Below are positions 9,111 through 19,825 of a DNA stretch of 64,000 bases, piece by piece. The stretch is from NCBI GenBank assembly GCA_036345935.2, contig JADWOT020001300.1, forward strand, positions 1-64,000, given 5' to 3'. A program made the translations under genes and the position numbers. The notes under the pieces were generated by a model. It saw only the letters and a list, made by a program, of their open reading frames with translations. It did not search any database and was not told the DNA's origin. This stretch comes from Taenia hydatigena (Eukaryota; Platyhelminthes; Cestoda; Cyclophyllidea; Taeniidae). Position 1 is the first letter of the stretch; each line of letters begins with the position of its first letter.

Positions 9111-9386
9111 ACAAAACCGCTAAAACTAACAAGAACGTACCAAATACTCACGAGACATCCAACTTCTGACAGCAAATAGGGGCCCATTAATCTGAAACAA
9201 CGGTCACCAAAACGTGCAGCACTTACGCGAGCCGCGTACAAATCTGACCAATGATTTCAAAGTTCGTTCGGTAAAACAAACGAACTTTTGATTTTTATGT
9301 ATTTTCGGTGATGTAACAATTGTTACATACTTTACCAATTTCGTAATGTGCACAAGACTTGACTAACAGAAACACGGGTAAAACAA

Positions 9387-9725
9387 TTTACCAGTTCACG
9401 AAAGCGCTGAGAGGTGGTAGATTGATTCGATCCGTGAAGACAGAGTTGAGGTTGCGGCACCAGTTCTCGAATGCCTACCAGCTTAGTACTACTCTTTAGC
9501 CCCTTTCTCCCAGTTAATAAGAGTGCCTGCAAAATGTCTTACTCGTGAGTTTCTTTCTCTTTCCTTTGCATGGAAATTCTGTGGCTGGCACCGCGGACTC
9601 TTGGCGCATTTCATACGCCACCGACAAGTTGTGATAACTGAAGCCGGAGGTTCCTTGATAGCAAGACCGAGGGAAACGCTTGGATTAGGGGGCGGGCTAT
9701 TGAATGCCTAAGCGTTTTGATTTGC
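9387..9725 (+). repeat. Dispersed 1.1 kb repeat, copy B (left part)
   Basis: 9387-9709 matches 3629-3952 over its length with scattered substitutions and small indels. It then jumps to CCTAAGCGTTTT, which matches copy A at about 4071 (CCTGAGCGTTTT), implying an internal deletion of roughly 115 bases. After that the match ends and a glycine-rich frame (NLGGGGDGCGDFN) of no clear relation follows to about 9870. The right part of the repeat appears 4.6 kb further on at 14358. Confidence 0.75.
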
Positions 9726-10012
9726 TCTTAATCAATTTAAACGGGACCAATCTGGGTGGTGGTGGGGATGGCTGTGGTGATTTCAATACTTTAGGAGGCA
9801 ACAATTTGGAAGGGTTTGGCGGGGGCATCAAAAGTAGGCAAGAGGGTGCAACGGTGGCTAACATTTGGGCCTAGCGCCTGCGCCGTTGATAAGAGCATTA
9901 GCAGGGTGTTGACTAACAGCTGAGGAGCTGAGATCATCGTGAGACGTAGAGAGGGGTCCTATGAGCATTGATGCGTCTCGATTCGGCTCAGAATTCAGCG
10001 GATTTTAGAACA

Positions 10013-10340
10013 GATAATAAAATCTTACTTCCAAAGTGCCATAAAAGACAGAAGAAGCAATTAGCAGACTTACTGCCGGGGTTGCAGAGGAAGGCCGCAC
10101 TACCTGTTCCATGACACGATCAAGAGCTGTGGTTCCGGTGTTGTTTATAAAATGGGGCATAATACCAGCCATATCCTCAGCTGCCTCGACTTTATCTTTA
10201 TAGTAAGATTCTATGCGGCGTTCGTGGTCGCTCTTCCACGCTAGCTTGTTGGAACAAAAGATAGAGGAAAAGGGCTTTGCACCCATATGCAAACGCTTGT
10301 GACGTCGCAGCTTGCTCAGATACATCTAACCGCACTTGTA
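10013..10340 (-). pseudogene. Decayed C2H2 zinc-finger fragment
   Basis: On the minus strand the sequence reads YYKCG-stop-MYLSKLRRHKRLHMGAKPF, followed by SSIFCSNKLAWKSDHERR. The layout is that of two linked C2H2 fingers: a first finger with the SKLRRHKRLH helix and a linker-like MGAKPF, then a second finger. The defects are a stop codon where the second Cys of finger 1 should be, a missing first Cys and missing His residues in finger 2. An acidic stretch (KVEAAEDMAG) and a frame up to a GTAAGA donor-like site near 10031 follow. I infer a pseudogene related to those at 3.9-4.2 kb and 13.1-13.4 kb. Confidence 0.6.
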
Positions 10341-12240
10341 ATACGAGCATTAGCATGCACCCGCGGAACGACTGCTTCTAGTGCATTCACCCTTGGTGTT
10401 GCCATTGGCAGCGCTTCCACCACGACTGCAGTTGCGAAGATGCTTAGTGATCAGTGAGATCACCATGCCAAGGAAAACTGTTTGGACGCTTATAGTATCT
10501 TAACATTAGCGAAAAAGGGAGATGAATTGAAAAAATGCTTTAAATTGAGTTTGTATGAATGTGTTTCACCTCCTGTCTTCATTATTGCAAATTAACTGGA
10601 TGACTGTTGATTAGAGGCCCAAACACATGCACACGCATATACATACAGGAAATTTAAGCTGCCGCTCGATGCATTGTTACTTTCACTTAGGTCCCCAGAA
10701 GTGCTACGTACACAACATGCCTGGTTTAAAATGTAACAAAAGACCCCTCTCTATCAACAGCCGCAGGATCCAAAACCACATTTTAAATTTCTGCTAGTAC
10801 GCAGATGACATGGACACCACACACATCCTCGCCAGTTCACCATGGCCCTACCTCCATCATCATATCTACAGCCTGCACTTTTAATCCCTAAGAGGTTAAG
10901 GGAGGTCAAGGCTATTCAACCTGTCACTGTGAGTTACAAATGCATCCTGGTGCCAGGCCGCAGTGGCAATACCTCTAAGAAACAGATTCCGCCCAGTTAG
11001 AGAGAATCCAGTGAGAAGCACCGTAGTGTAACGTTCACTTGCACATCACAAGAGACTAATAAAATCCCTCAGGCACACATATCCTTCTAAGTAGTCAAAT
11101 ACGTGAGCCATTCTTAAACAATTAGGCTCTACTCCCTTTTGTCGATGTTGTACCAGTATAGGTACATAAACTAAATTGATGAATCTTCAGAGAACACGCA
11201 AAACTAAAACTTGCTTTAAATCTGCATCATAGATGCGGAAGAGCATGGTACATCTTTAGACCGAGATGTAAATGGACACTGTGAGCCAGAGTGTTAGTTG
11301 TCTCTGGCTTTTCTGCCTCCATGCCTTCTTGTCGGTGCTGCTGCTGGTATTTCTGTTTCATGGGATACCTTAGTAGATAATTAGGAAAGATGAAAGCTTT
11401 AGATCACCAACCGGTCCGTCTGGGGGATTAGATGAATTGAATAGGCGGTGATTTATTCGATGAGACCCGTTTTCACTTATCAACTGAGCCACGAAGACGC
11501 AGCCTCTGAATGGATTAAAGAAACATGAGTGTGTAAATTGTATACATAAACAATTTTTACAATCTTGTGGTGCAAACACCAACCATATGCTCATGGTACA
11601 AAGTTCCAAGATCTCTGCAACTACGTCATATGCCAGTGCAAGCGTTCTGCATTACTGTCGAAGATAACAAGCAAATGGTGAGCCATCTGATCACACGCGA
11701 CAAGGTGGAGAAGAGATTGGCCAATGGCGGATCATACAAGCCTAAGGCGAGTTGCATGCGTGTGCCCTTCTGCTTCCCCTAGGCTACCTCGAATGATTTT
11801 ACCACCATCATCGCCACCTATGCCATTACATTGGTGGCCGGTTCTGTCTTCTCTGACTGCCTGCCTGCTTACCTTTCAGCTCGAAAGCACACACAGACCG
11901 AGATGACGCACACAGCACACTCACACGTATACGCACGTGAGAGCGAACGAGGGAGTGTAGAAGCTAGCAGGGTGGGGTCAGAGCAGGAGCCCCAACCATA
12001 GTAAGACACCGAGGGAGTATGACCCATACATTGCTGTGGTTCTGCACACGTAGAAAAGGAGATGTGGGCAGGAAATCAGGGGTGAGGGTGAGGCACGGGC
12101 ATAGCTGTGCGTCACACAGCCATTAAGCTTCTTTCCAATGAGGATTGGCATTGCCCATCCACTGTACTACCTCCCACTTCCCCATCCTCATCGCCTCACA
12201 CCCTATCATGCATGCCTGCCGCTGCTGCTACATACCAGTT
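10341..12240. other. No supported gene; low-copy AT-rich DNA
   Basis: Only short chance frames are visible. The longest ATG- or GTG-led ones are near 11370-11609 (minus) and 11567-11782 (plus), and neither has a recognisable domain or splice context. Confidence 0.45.
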
Positions 12241-12242
12241 AA

Positions 12243-12594
12243 CTCATACACGGACACGAACCATCAACATGGACGGCGAGAACAGTTTGGCTTCACAGAA
12301 ATACCACCCGAACTGTTCACGCCTTTGCGTGTGCAGACCTTTCTAGGCTAAGAAAGTTCCACCCAAAAGCCCTCTGGACTATCGTTGAAAAGGATCCACT
12401 TATCGGGAAACCGGACAACGATCCATTATTATGTTCCTCTTCCCCCAAATACGGATGCCTGATGCAATGCAAAAAATGGCTTTCCGTTCTCATGAATATG
12501 CACAGCAGAAGATCATTAGTAGAGCTACCCTCCCCCCGGCAACCCTTTCCCACTAACTCCCCTTCTTCCTTCCAGGGGAAGAAGAGGGATTAAT
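12243..12594 (+). other. Stop-free plus frame of about 115 codons, possible exon
   Basis: A plus frame is open from just after TAA near 12240 to TAA near 12592 without an early ATG. It includes FHPKALWTIVEKDPLIGKPD and CLMQCKKWLSVLMNMHSRR. An acceptor-like TGTGCAG lies near 12330 inside it. The mixed composition looks protein-like, but no family is recognised and the length is near what chance gives in this window. Confidence 0.2.
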
Positions 12595-12658
12595 ACTAAT
12601 GGCGCGGAATATGATTATTACTAGGGGGAGGGGGGGGTAAGGCAGTCGACCAACTCAC

Positions 12659-12716
12659 CAGACGGTGGTGCCGATCTGCCATTGACGCTTCGGTACAAAT
12701 CGTCTGTGTTCGTCAT
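12659..12716 (-). CDS. Possible first coding exon with upstream TATA box (MTNTDDLYRS...)
   Basis: On the minus strand, ATG at 12716 (context ACAATGA) reads MTNTDDLYRSVNGRSAPPS and leaves one base of the next codon at a strong donor, TCTG|GTGAGT (intron from 12658). The frame is also open upstream to another ATG at 12776. A TATAAAT word sits at 12805-12799 on the minus strand. A 38-base C-rich segment ending CCCTAG could be a mini-intron (12658-12621), after which the frame continues about 20 codons to TAG, but the C-tract makes that uncertain. No family is recognised. Confidence 0.28.
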
Positions 12717-12798
12717 TGTAAAATCGGTTACTGGAAGAGAGAAAAAACTCACCAACGGTGGACACAGCTGGTCCATTTCTTTTATGCAATCTGCGCTG

Positions 12799-12805
12799 AT
12801 TTATA
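12799..12805 (-). promoter_or_regulatory. Possible TATA box
   Basis: TATAAAT on the minus strand lies about 85 bases upstream of the ATG at 12716. A start site about 30 bases downstream would give a short 5' UTR before that ATG. TATA-like words are common in AT-rich DNA; only its position before an ATG-to-donor segment makes it notable. Confidence 0.25.
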
Positions 12806-13110
12806 GACCATTGGCCCTAGATTGGGCTGAAGGGGCTACTTTATTGCAGATCTTGGTATAGTCGTGGTAGCAGGAGGAGCTGCTAATTATGACACAAGAG
12901 GTAACAAGCCCCATGACGGCCCTCTTACCACAGCGCCCTGAAGGACAACAGTATCAGCACTCCCAGCCGTGCAGGAGTACTGATAAACCGCTGAACTTGT
13001 TGTGCAAAGCGGATATTTAAAAAGGTCTCCCAAAGGTCAGCCAGGTCTCGTCTTCACAGGTCAATCCTCCACCGACCAAACGAAGCTCCATTAAGTCCTC
13101 TCGGTGCAGC

Positions 13111-13419
13111 ATGGAATTAATTAGCCGCGAGGAGCGTTATAAGCCATATAAATGCTCCAGCTGCGGCCATCGTTCCAGCTGGAAATGGGACATCAACACG
13201 CACATTAGAGTGCGGGCTTTTGGTCACAACTGGTGGACGTCAGCACTTCGTATCGATGAACTGAATCCATTTTACGGCATTAGTTCCGGCTCCTGCCAAC
13301 AGGACTGGGAGGGGTACATCACACCATATAGGCGCTCTTTCTGTGGCCACCGATACGAACTCCTCTACATCACTGCAAAATTTTTAAATAGCACTAACAA
13401 TATTATTTTGCTACCGTAA
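13111..13419 (+). pseudogene. Decayed C2H2 zinc-finger fragment
   Basis: ATG at 13111 opens 102 codons. It reads EERYKPYKCSSCGHRSSWKW followed by DINTHIRVR. The C-x2-C pair, the basic/aromatic middle and the first helix His are kept; the second His is replaced by Arg. A second finger-like piece, YRRSFCGHRYELL at about 13330-13365, has lost its first Cys. So one finger is nearly intact and one is decayed. The upstream sequence (12940-13100) is not a long open frame. It may be a truncated gene or a retrocopy; I favour a pseudogene. It resembles multi-finger proteins of invertebrates with CGHRSSWKW-type fingers, a general recollection rather than a search result. Confidence 0.6.
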
Positions 13420-13566
13420 TAGCAACTGGAAGTAGGATCGAAGAAAGTACGTGAAAACAATGCACGATAGAAAATGGAAGGTGATAATCTAGAGTAATGA
13501 GGAGGCTCAAGGCAAATAGACGACAGGGCCAGGGTCAATTGCTTTGTTGATCAACTACGGATGTCT

Positions 13567-13855
13567 CGCAACTGCGACTTGCATCACAGGCTAAGGACGC
13601 ATGACATAGTGGTGGAAGAAGGACACAATCATAGTAGCCTAGATGCATGCCCACCTTCGTGACCATGGAGTCTATCATAGTAAGTTGATTGCGTATGCTT
13701 TTGCAGTGACCACATTCTTGGGTCTGGTGCTTGAAGGATATGTGCATGCGTTTGGGTAAGGTTAATGAAGGTGGAAATAGGTTGATGAATTATGATGCAA
13801 CATGGGTGGCTCGGAGTGGCGCGATATCGTATTGATGGGCTAGTGTTCAGCAAAC
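13567..13855 (-). repeat. 288-bp inverted repeat, left arm
   Basis: This arm is the reverse complement of 20024-20311, at almost the same length and with few substitutions. It has matching frames of about 70 codons on both strands that are only shadows of the duplication. The right boundary (...CAGCAAAC) lies about 7 bases before the initiator-tRNA SINE at 13862. No coding function is seen. Confidence 0.85.
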
Positions 13856-13861
13856 ATTGCA

Positions 13862-14191
13862 AGCGGGGTGGCGCAGTGGTAGCGCACTGGGTTTACAACC
13901 CAGAGGTCCGTGGATCAAAACCACGCCCTGCGAGTTAATCGTTTACTTATTCACATGGTCGGGTATAGCTTCTTCTCGCATCGACGCCTCGTTTACCTGG
14001 CTTGCCAAAGCGATTCACCAAGTGTTCACCTGCCACTTCAATTTGCTTCTCTATTCTTTTCGTTCCGCTGACCAGGCATCAGGGTCTGCCAGCATACTGG
14101 CATGCGCTCACTTAGCGTGTCCACCAACTAGGCACTATTCATGCGTTTGTGTTCATACATTTTTGTGATTGCATGTAGTGGCACAGGATGC
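13862..14191 (+). mobile_element. Initiator-tRNA-derived SINE, copy 1
   Basis: The 72-nt head (13862-13933) folds as a tRNA. The acceptor arm AGCGGGG/CCCTGCG pairs except at the terminal position, the D-arm is GGCGCAGTGGTAGCGC, the anticodon stem is CTGGG/CCCAG and the T-stem is CGTGG/CCACG. The three G:C pairs of the anticodon stem and the ATC-AAAA T-loop are initiator tRNA-Met hallmarks. The anticodon triplet is TAC rather than CAT. A body of about 258 bases follows and ends GTGGCACAGGATGC. The same body occurs in reverse at 15806-16060 and, more diverged, at 19694-19825. A 72-base block (about 14062-14133) is absent from the copy at 15.8 kb. A and B boxes for RNA polymerase III are present in the head. 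Confidence 0.8.
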
Positions 14192-14357
14192 CAATAAATA
14201 GCTGAGACCTTTAGCTTGGGCTTTACCGTTATGTCCGATCATGTGATAAGTAACTTTTTGACTGCGCAGCCTCTCAGTTAAGCCTTGGGACACAACAAGT
14301 TAGTTGCTCGGGTACCGCGAACGGCTCTATACAGCCGCAAACTTCCTACTTTATGTA
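14192..14357. other. Spacer between SINE copy 1 and repeat copy C
   Basis: 166 bases of unique-looking sequence directly after the SINE 3' end. It contains CCAATAAATAG at its start and nothing recognisable. Confidence 0.4.
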
Positions 14358-14581
14358 GTGATCCCATTGGTGTTGATTATCAGCACACCTGTCAGACGAG
14401 CAGACTCTAACGCGTTCCCGTAAGAGGCACGTAAACGTTGTGGACTGCATCCACATTGGCGTCGAATGTTGAAGCAGTATGCAAGAGCGCGCTGCTTAGT
14501 ACCGTACAGAAGGGCTAAGCTACCCTTCGCATGGTTAGAAAGGCCATACCTCGAAACGTAACTATATCCTTCATAGACTGA
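14358..14581 (+). repeat. Dispersed 1.1 kb repeat, copy C (right part)
   Basis: This matches 4501-4734 (copy A) from GTGATCCCATTGGTG to CATAGACTGA with scattered, mostly transition-type differences. It has the same orientation as copies A and B and follows the left part at 9387-9725, so B and C may be two halves of one interrupted copy. Confidence 0.8.
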
Positions 14582-15805
14582 CTTGCTTTTAATGCAAGAC
14601 CGATTTTAACCTTATCCCATCATGTAGCGACATTTTGTGCGCAATTCTTATTTGCACTACTTACAATTTTCAGCAATAACCTGCGATTTCGATTTTCTAT
14701 GATTTCTTTTTGCGTTGCATGATTCATCGATGCCTACCGCAGTGCATCTCTTGATAACGATTCTTACAGCTCGAGAACAACACTAACCTCCACGCCATAA
14801 GATTTTGTAGTAAGCACAAGTAAGCGGCAGCAATGTTATCTTTACCGGCAAAGTATGTTTTTTTACCGTTGTGAGGTGTGGATGAATGATTGAGCCATTT
14901 TGAAGTAAAGAAACGTAAAGCGTGAAAATGCTTTGGCGTTTTACTTATATCTGCGCTTGCTTTCTCTTTAAACACAGACTCCTTTGAATTTACAGAAGTC
15001 ATTGCATCGTTGCTCAACTTTTGTGTCGCCAGCGATTTGCACTAGTCTGAATAAAATATTGCAGCGCATATCAAGTGATGTATTCTGCGTACCCTAAGAA
15101 ATGGCATTAAAAGAGCCCTCTAAATACTAGGCCCATTGTCATGAAAGAGCAGTGGATCCTTGCCAACGCTGCTAAATTCGTCTAGTTACTCATCATTGCC
15201 TGAATTTAGCTCCTTTAAAACTGCAATCAAATGTGAAGCATTTGGGAGAATGGATTCATGTTTGAAATGACGTTCCAATCAGGGCGCTTTTACTCAATAA
15301 ACTTTGGATAACCTTACATCAAGCATGTCTGCTATCCTTCACTTTTGAATAAGTGTGGTGGAAGTTCTTCCTTATTACGCTAACCGCTTTAGTGAGAGAT
15401 GCACATTTATGAGGTGTCAAATGATAAAATCTGTGTAGTACTCTCAAGCTACAGCAGCAAATTCGCCTTGTCAAATGCACTTTGTCTTTGCGGTAAAACA
15501 TTGATGACAGTACATTGGTGAAGTTAATTGCACCTCTATTAAGAAAAAGGGCAAAAGGTTTGTCCTATTCTTTGCAATTCCTTTAAAGATTGCCCTTATT
15601 GGTCTTGTATGCTTAGGCCCAATTTTCAATGCTTTGAAATGTGTAAAATCATGCGGTCCGGAAAGCCGCTTATCACATTTTGATGTTAACTTAACATTTT
15701 CTTAGCATTGAGTTTACTGATGAGGATATCATGACGCACTATGCTTACTTCTATTTAGCTTTCGCAATTCGGCTTTGCTTGGCCTTCAAAGAACAACTTA
15801 GTAGT
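14582..15805. other. No supported gene
   Basis: AT-rich sequence with one minus frame of 97 codons (14724-15017) that shows no domain. Nothing else is recognised. Confidence 0.4.
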
Positions 15806-16060
15806 GCATCCTGTGCCACTATATACAATCACAAAAATGTATGAATACAAACGCATGAATAGAAAAAATAGAGAAGTAAATTGAAGTGGCAGGTGAACAC
15901 TTGGTGAATCGCTTTGGCAAGCCAGGTAAACAAGGTGTCGATGCGAGAAGAAGCCATACCCGACCAAGTGAATAAGTAAACGATTAACTCGCAGGGCGTG
16001 GTTTTGATCAACGGACCTCTGGGTTGTAAACCCAGTGCGCTACCACTGCGCCACCCCGCC
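15806..16060 (-). mobile_element. Initiator-tRNA-derived SINE, copy 3 (minus strand)
   Basis: Read on the minus strand, the 72-nt head (16060-15989) is nearly identical to that of copy 1, with the same TAC triplet, and the body runs to GTGGCACAGGATGC at 15806. Relative to copy 1 it lacks a 72-base block. The junction falls at a T-run, where copy 1 has CTTTTCG. The flank just 5' of both heads is similar (CATTGCAA / CATTGTAG), so the element may start a few bases before the tRNA. Copies 1 and 3 form an inverted pair about 1.6 kb apart. Confidence 0.8.
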
Positions 16061-16733
16061 TACAATGCTTGAATCTTCTAATTTAGTTTATGTCCTTCAG
16101 CAGGTTGGTGCAAGCAACATGACAAATCACCGATTTGGGCTTAAATAGTCACATCAAGTCGCGGCATGTATGTGTGCTCGAATGATTACTAAGTAACTGG
16201 TTGACGCGTAAGCAGTGAGGTAGCGGAGGTAGAGATAGATATGGATGCTGAGAGAGGAAAGAGGAGGCGGCGATAAATGTGGGTGTATGCACGCGATACT
16301 GTGATGTGGTGCAGCGTAACACAGCATAGCATATCGCAGGGTGTTGAAACAGAGCAGATTAGCAGGAATTGCACTGGTATAAAACTATGTTAAACTGTCT
16401 CTGTGATGATACAGCGGTGAGATTTTCTCGATTTCATCTGGATGATACGACTCAAACTCATGGTCACCAAAGTGCGCACACAGGCAGCAGGACGCTAGAC
16501 CCTATGGCTACATGTACGTGGGTATCGCATGAGGTGCCCAATGACAAGGAAGTAGAAGTTGGCATGGTCATTCTTGTAGAGTAGATAAATTGAATTTTAT
16601 CGCTCACGTCTTCTGGCCATCGATTTCTTTCAGGCTCTGTTGCTACGACATTTATGAATTTGAGCCCCCATCAATGATTGTTGACGCGGGTCTTCAATAA
16701 TATTAGAGAAGCATTCAGTTATCATTGGTACCG

Positions 16734-17180
16734 ATGTTCGAACAATCTTATAAGTTGCAGCGATGCATTAGCCATTTCATGTGGCAAACTCTGTGCTGGG
16801 TGACACATCACATCTTAGCCGAAAGAGTCCACCCCTCTCGCTCTGATGTTGCGGCTAAACCTCTTAACAGGCCAGACAACTCTTATGCACATCGTTTTCA
16901 TCTTATCGATGACAAGAATAATGAGCTTCATGAGCTGCTGACTGTGAACTCGGGCATATTCTTATATTTTTGTAGAAAGGGTGGAATAGGTAATACAGTT
17001 TTAATCCCCGAAAATCAAGGCTTACACAATTTCGTTCACATGGAAATACCCTTTAGTAAAAACATGCTAGGTTCCCTTGATAGCAGTGTTTCGCTTTGTA
17101 TAAAAGTGTGCAGGTTTTCGCTGCTAGGTTTTACGGCTACTTGGTGCTTAATTCAGATGCTTGATAATTCAGGACCGTGA
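16734..17180 (+). other. 148-codon open frame, possibly chance
   Basis: ATG at 16734 starts one of the longest unbroken frames in the window (MFEQSYKLQRCISHFMWQ ... FLYFCRKGGIGNTVLIPENQ), ending TGA at 17178-17180. It has no signal peptide, no clear membrane segment and no known motif. A frame of this length would be expected about once by chance here. No poly(A) signal or splice context supports it. Confidence 0.18.
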
Positions 17181-17727
17181 TTTGTAATTGAACTAATGCT
17201 TGTCTTTAAGCACAGTGCTGTATCAATGGTCTTGGCTAATCCACATCTGCACAGACAAAGGCTCTACACACGACTTCAACCCACTCAAACCTTGGCTTTC
17301 CTAGCATTAGTCGATGCAGCACTAAATTGAGATTGATGTGAGGCCAGGGATTCAGCTCGGTGATAGAAAGCTCGCTTTGTATGAGGGTAGCCTCGGATTC
17401 GAAGGCTGGCATCTTCAGTTAATGCGTCTTGAAAGTAGTCCTCGGCCAACGCAGTCTTTGCTATGATTCTGTGCCCTTTTTGAAGTTCTGGCTAGTCATT
17501 TGTGTACTGCCTCCGGTTCTCTGTACTTGCACCCTCCCGGTGTGATGGAAGTTGGAGGGTGGAAATCGGTTTTCATTTATCCTATTGGCTCGCTTAACCT
17601 TGCCGTCAGCCATTTGACACGACACACGCGGGTTCAGCATCAAATCCATTAACTCCGTCGTGTTAAGCTTGCAGCTAGAGCTGTGCTATGACCGACTAAA
17701 TAGGGTAAGTGTGAGTAATTGCATCTG

Positions 17728-17799
17728 CGTCTGAAGAGAATCAAACTGTCGACTCCTGGTCTACGATACCAGCGTTTTAGCCACTGAGTCATGAAGACC
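17728..17799 (-). pseudogene. tRNA-like relic, Thr(CGT)-type
   Basis: On the minus strand the sequence has a D-arm-like GACTCAGTGGCTAAAACGC. The anticodon stem CTGGT/ACCAG encloses ATCGTAG, giving triplet CGT, and a T-loop TTTGATT lies between stems that pair at four of five positions. The acceptor arm pairs poorly (GGTCTTC against CAGACGC). This fits a decayed tRNA-Thr or the head of an old SINE. The sequence 3' of it does not resemble the body of the initiator-derived SINE. Confidence 0.5.
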
Positions 17800-19621
17800 A
17801 CTGGCAATTATGTCCCTTTGACTCTGTCCTCAATCTAGCCTTGTACAGGGATTGGCTTTGAACGACTCCTCTAACTCACGTCTGTTCACCACATAATCAC
17901 CTTTCGCACTTTATCTTCATCTTCTGAGACTTTTAAGGTTGTGGTTAATTTGTTTCTGGTAATAATTTATAGCAACATATGTTCCTTGACGCAGTGCTAG
18001 ATTACGCCTTAGTGGCGGAGAAAAACCTAAACAGACTACATTCCTATGCGAGTTGGCTAAGATACTATTCGCCGGACGAATTCGATCATTTTGTGCGCGT
18101 TTGCTTAAAAGATTTTTTGTAAGGAAATCACTTGTCACCAGTACATGTGCGTAATTGTAGGGCTCGGCTACTTAACGACGTTCGCCTAAGTCCGAATCGG
18201 AGTTGAAATCTGCATGAGACTCTGGGCAGGAGTTCACATCCGACATCAGTTGTCCACATTGAATGTATGGTTAGTCAATTGCAATCTTTATTTCTTGAAT
18301 TAACATTTGTGTTTTGATAATCCTACATCTTAGCTCCATGTCAACCAACCAAGATGGAGGGAAATATATGGATGGCAAATGCATGAAACTTAAATTTCTA
18401 TGCCAGCTTAAGCGAAAATGTAATGATCGTCTGACTTGGAACTGCCTAGATTTTCTACCACATTTAATCACTTGATGAGTACAAATGTGGCTAACGTCAG
18501 TTTATTCGATTGGCTTTCATCTGATGCAACCTTCTTTCTTAACGCCAAGGAAGAAACATACCACATTTATCATACTAATATTTTGTAATATGCTCCCAAT
18601 GCCAGCACAAGCAAGCGCGAAAGTCCGCTCATTTGATTTACCTTCAACATCTTACTCAATTCTTTACTTTCTCCTCTGTAAAACGAAAGCGCGAAACCAC
18701 GCCAACGAACGATCATTTTACTGGAGTCGCAACAACTGCATAAAAACGGGTGGTCGTGTTCATCGATATTGGCAAATAAGTTGCCATTATACAGTAGCAA
18801 CTGGTGATTTTTGGTAATCCTTTTTGGCAACGACAAGGCAGAAAACAAATAATAATAATAAAAGAGAATGCAATTGGTTGAAGGCCTGATTTGCACCTAT
18901 CCCTATACCTTTTCCTATTGGGACCCTGCCTCTTGCATGCATAGCCCCCTTCACTCGATATGATATGTTCTCTATCCCCACCAGTGGTAACATCGCTCAT
19001 TTCGGGTGGCAGGATAAGCAGAAGTGTGACATTGCCGTTTCCGCACATATGTGTCGATGCACGTGCGTATATATATAATGCAGTCTAAGTGAATCACAGC
19101 GCACTCCCATTATATGCGACTCGTACATGTATCCAAGCATGCACCACGATCAGGAGCACGGTAGAACTCAACGCAAATATCATGCACCAAACTGACTTTG
19201 CTTTATAATTAGCAGAGGCATGCTAGACCATTTCAGATGAAGTCGGATCAATTCAAATCCGACTGGTGTGTTGATGTCACTGCTGTGGTGTAAGCAGTAA
19301 TACCAATCGTATCAGCTTGTGTCCGGTGCAACAGCCTTTTAATTTCATGTCCACGACACCTCGTGAGACACACACTTGCATACAGCCACGGTGTCTAGCA
19401 TCATGTTGCCTGTGCATGCGACAAATTTTCGCGTACCCTGGTGACCAAAAGTTGAACCCGTACTGCCTTGATGAAACGGTGAGAATTCTTAGCGATTGTT
19501 CGAATGCACACATAGGTCTCGACTTTGTGTGAATGTTTGAGCTCAGCTCTGTAAATCGTCGTGCTGCTTGCGCCATTCTGCTGATAGAGGATATAATAAA
19601 TTAAGAGGTGCTAAAGGCGTG

Positions 19622-19825
19622 AGCAGAGTGGCGCAGTGGAAGCGTCCTGGGCCCATAATCCAGAGGTCCGTGGATCGGAACCACGCTCTGCTAGTCCATT
19701 GTTTACCTATTCCTACGGTCGGATTCAGCTGCATCTCGCATCGTTGCTTTGCTTACCAGGTCTGGAAAGCCGATTCTTCAAGTGTCTAACTGCCAATTCC
19801 CTCCAGCTCTCTTCCCTCACTCCTG
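19622..19825 (+). mobile_element. Initiator-tRNA SINE, copy 2, retaining the CAT anticodon
   Basis: The head (19622-19693) is a near-perfect initiator tRNA-Met: acceptor AGCAGAG/CTCTGCT pairs fully with A at position 73. The D-arm is GGCGCAGTGGAAGCGT, the anticodon loop is CCCATAA with CAT, and the T-stem is CGTGG/CCACG with loop ATCGGAA. One stem position is G-T. It could be taken for a real initiator tRNA gene. The 3' flank, however, aligns with the SINE body of copies 1 and 3 (GTTTAC-TATTC, GGTCGG, CTCGCATCG, AAGTGT--A-CTGCCA), so it is more likely an older SINE copy with an ancestral head. It may still be transcribed by polymerase III. Confidence 0.75.

Noticed and set aside
13857..16011. 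Pair of matching open frames containing YLFTWSG and FTWLAKAIHQVF
   Set aside because: Both are translations of the SINE body (copies 1 and 3), duplicated because the element is, not a protein family.
19622..19693. Functional initiator tRNA-Met gene
   Set aside because: The cloverleaf is nearly perfect, but the 3' flank aligns with the SINE bodies of the other copies, so I call it a SINE. An active tRNA cannot be fully excluded.
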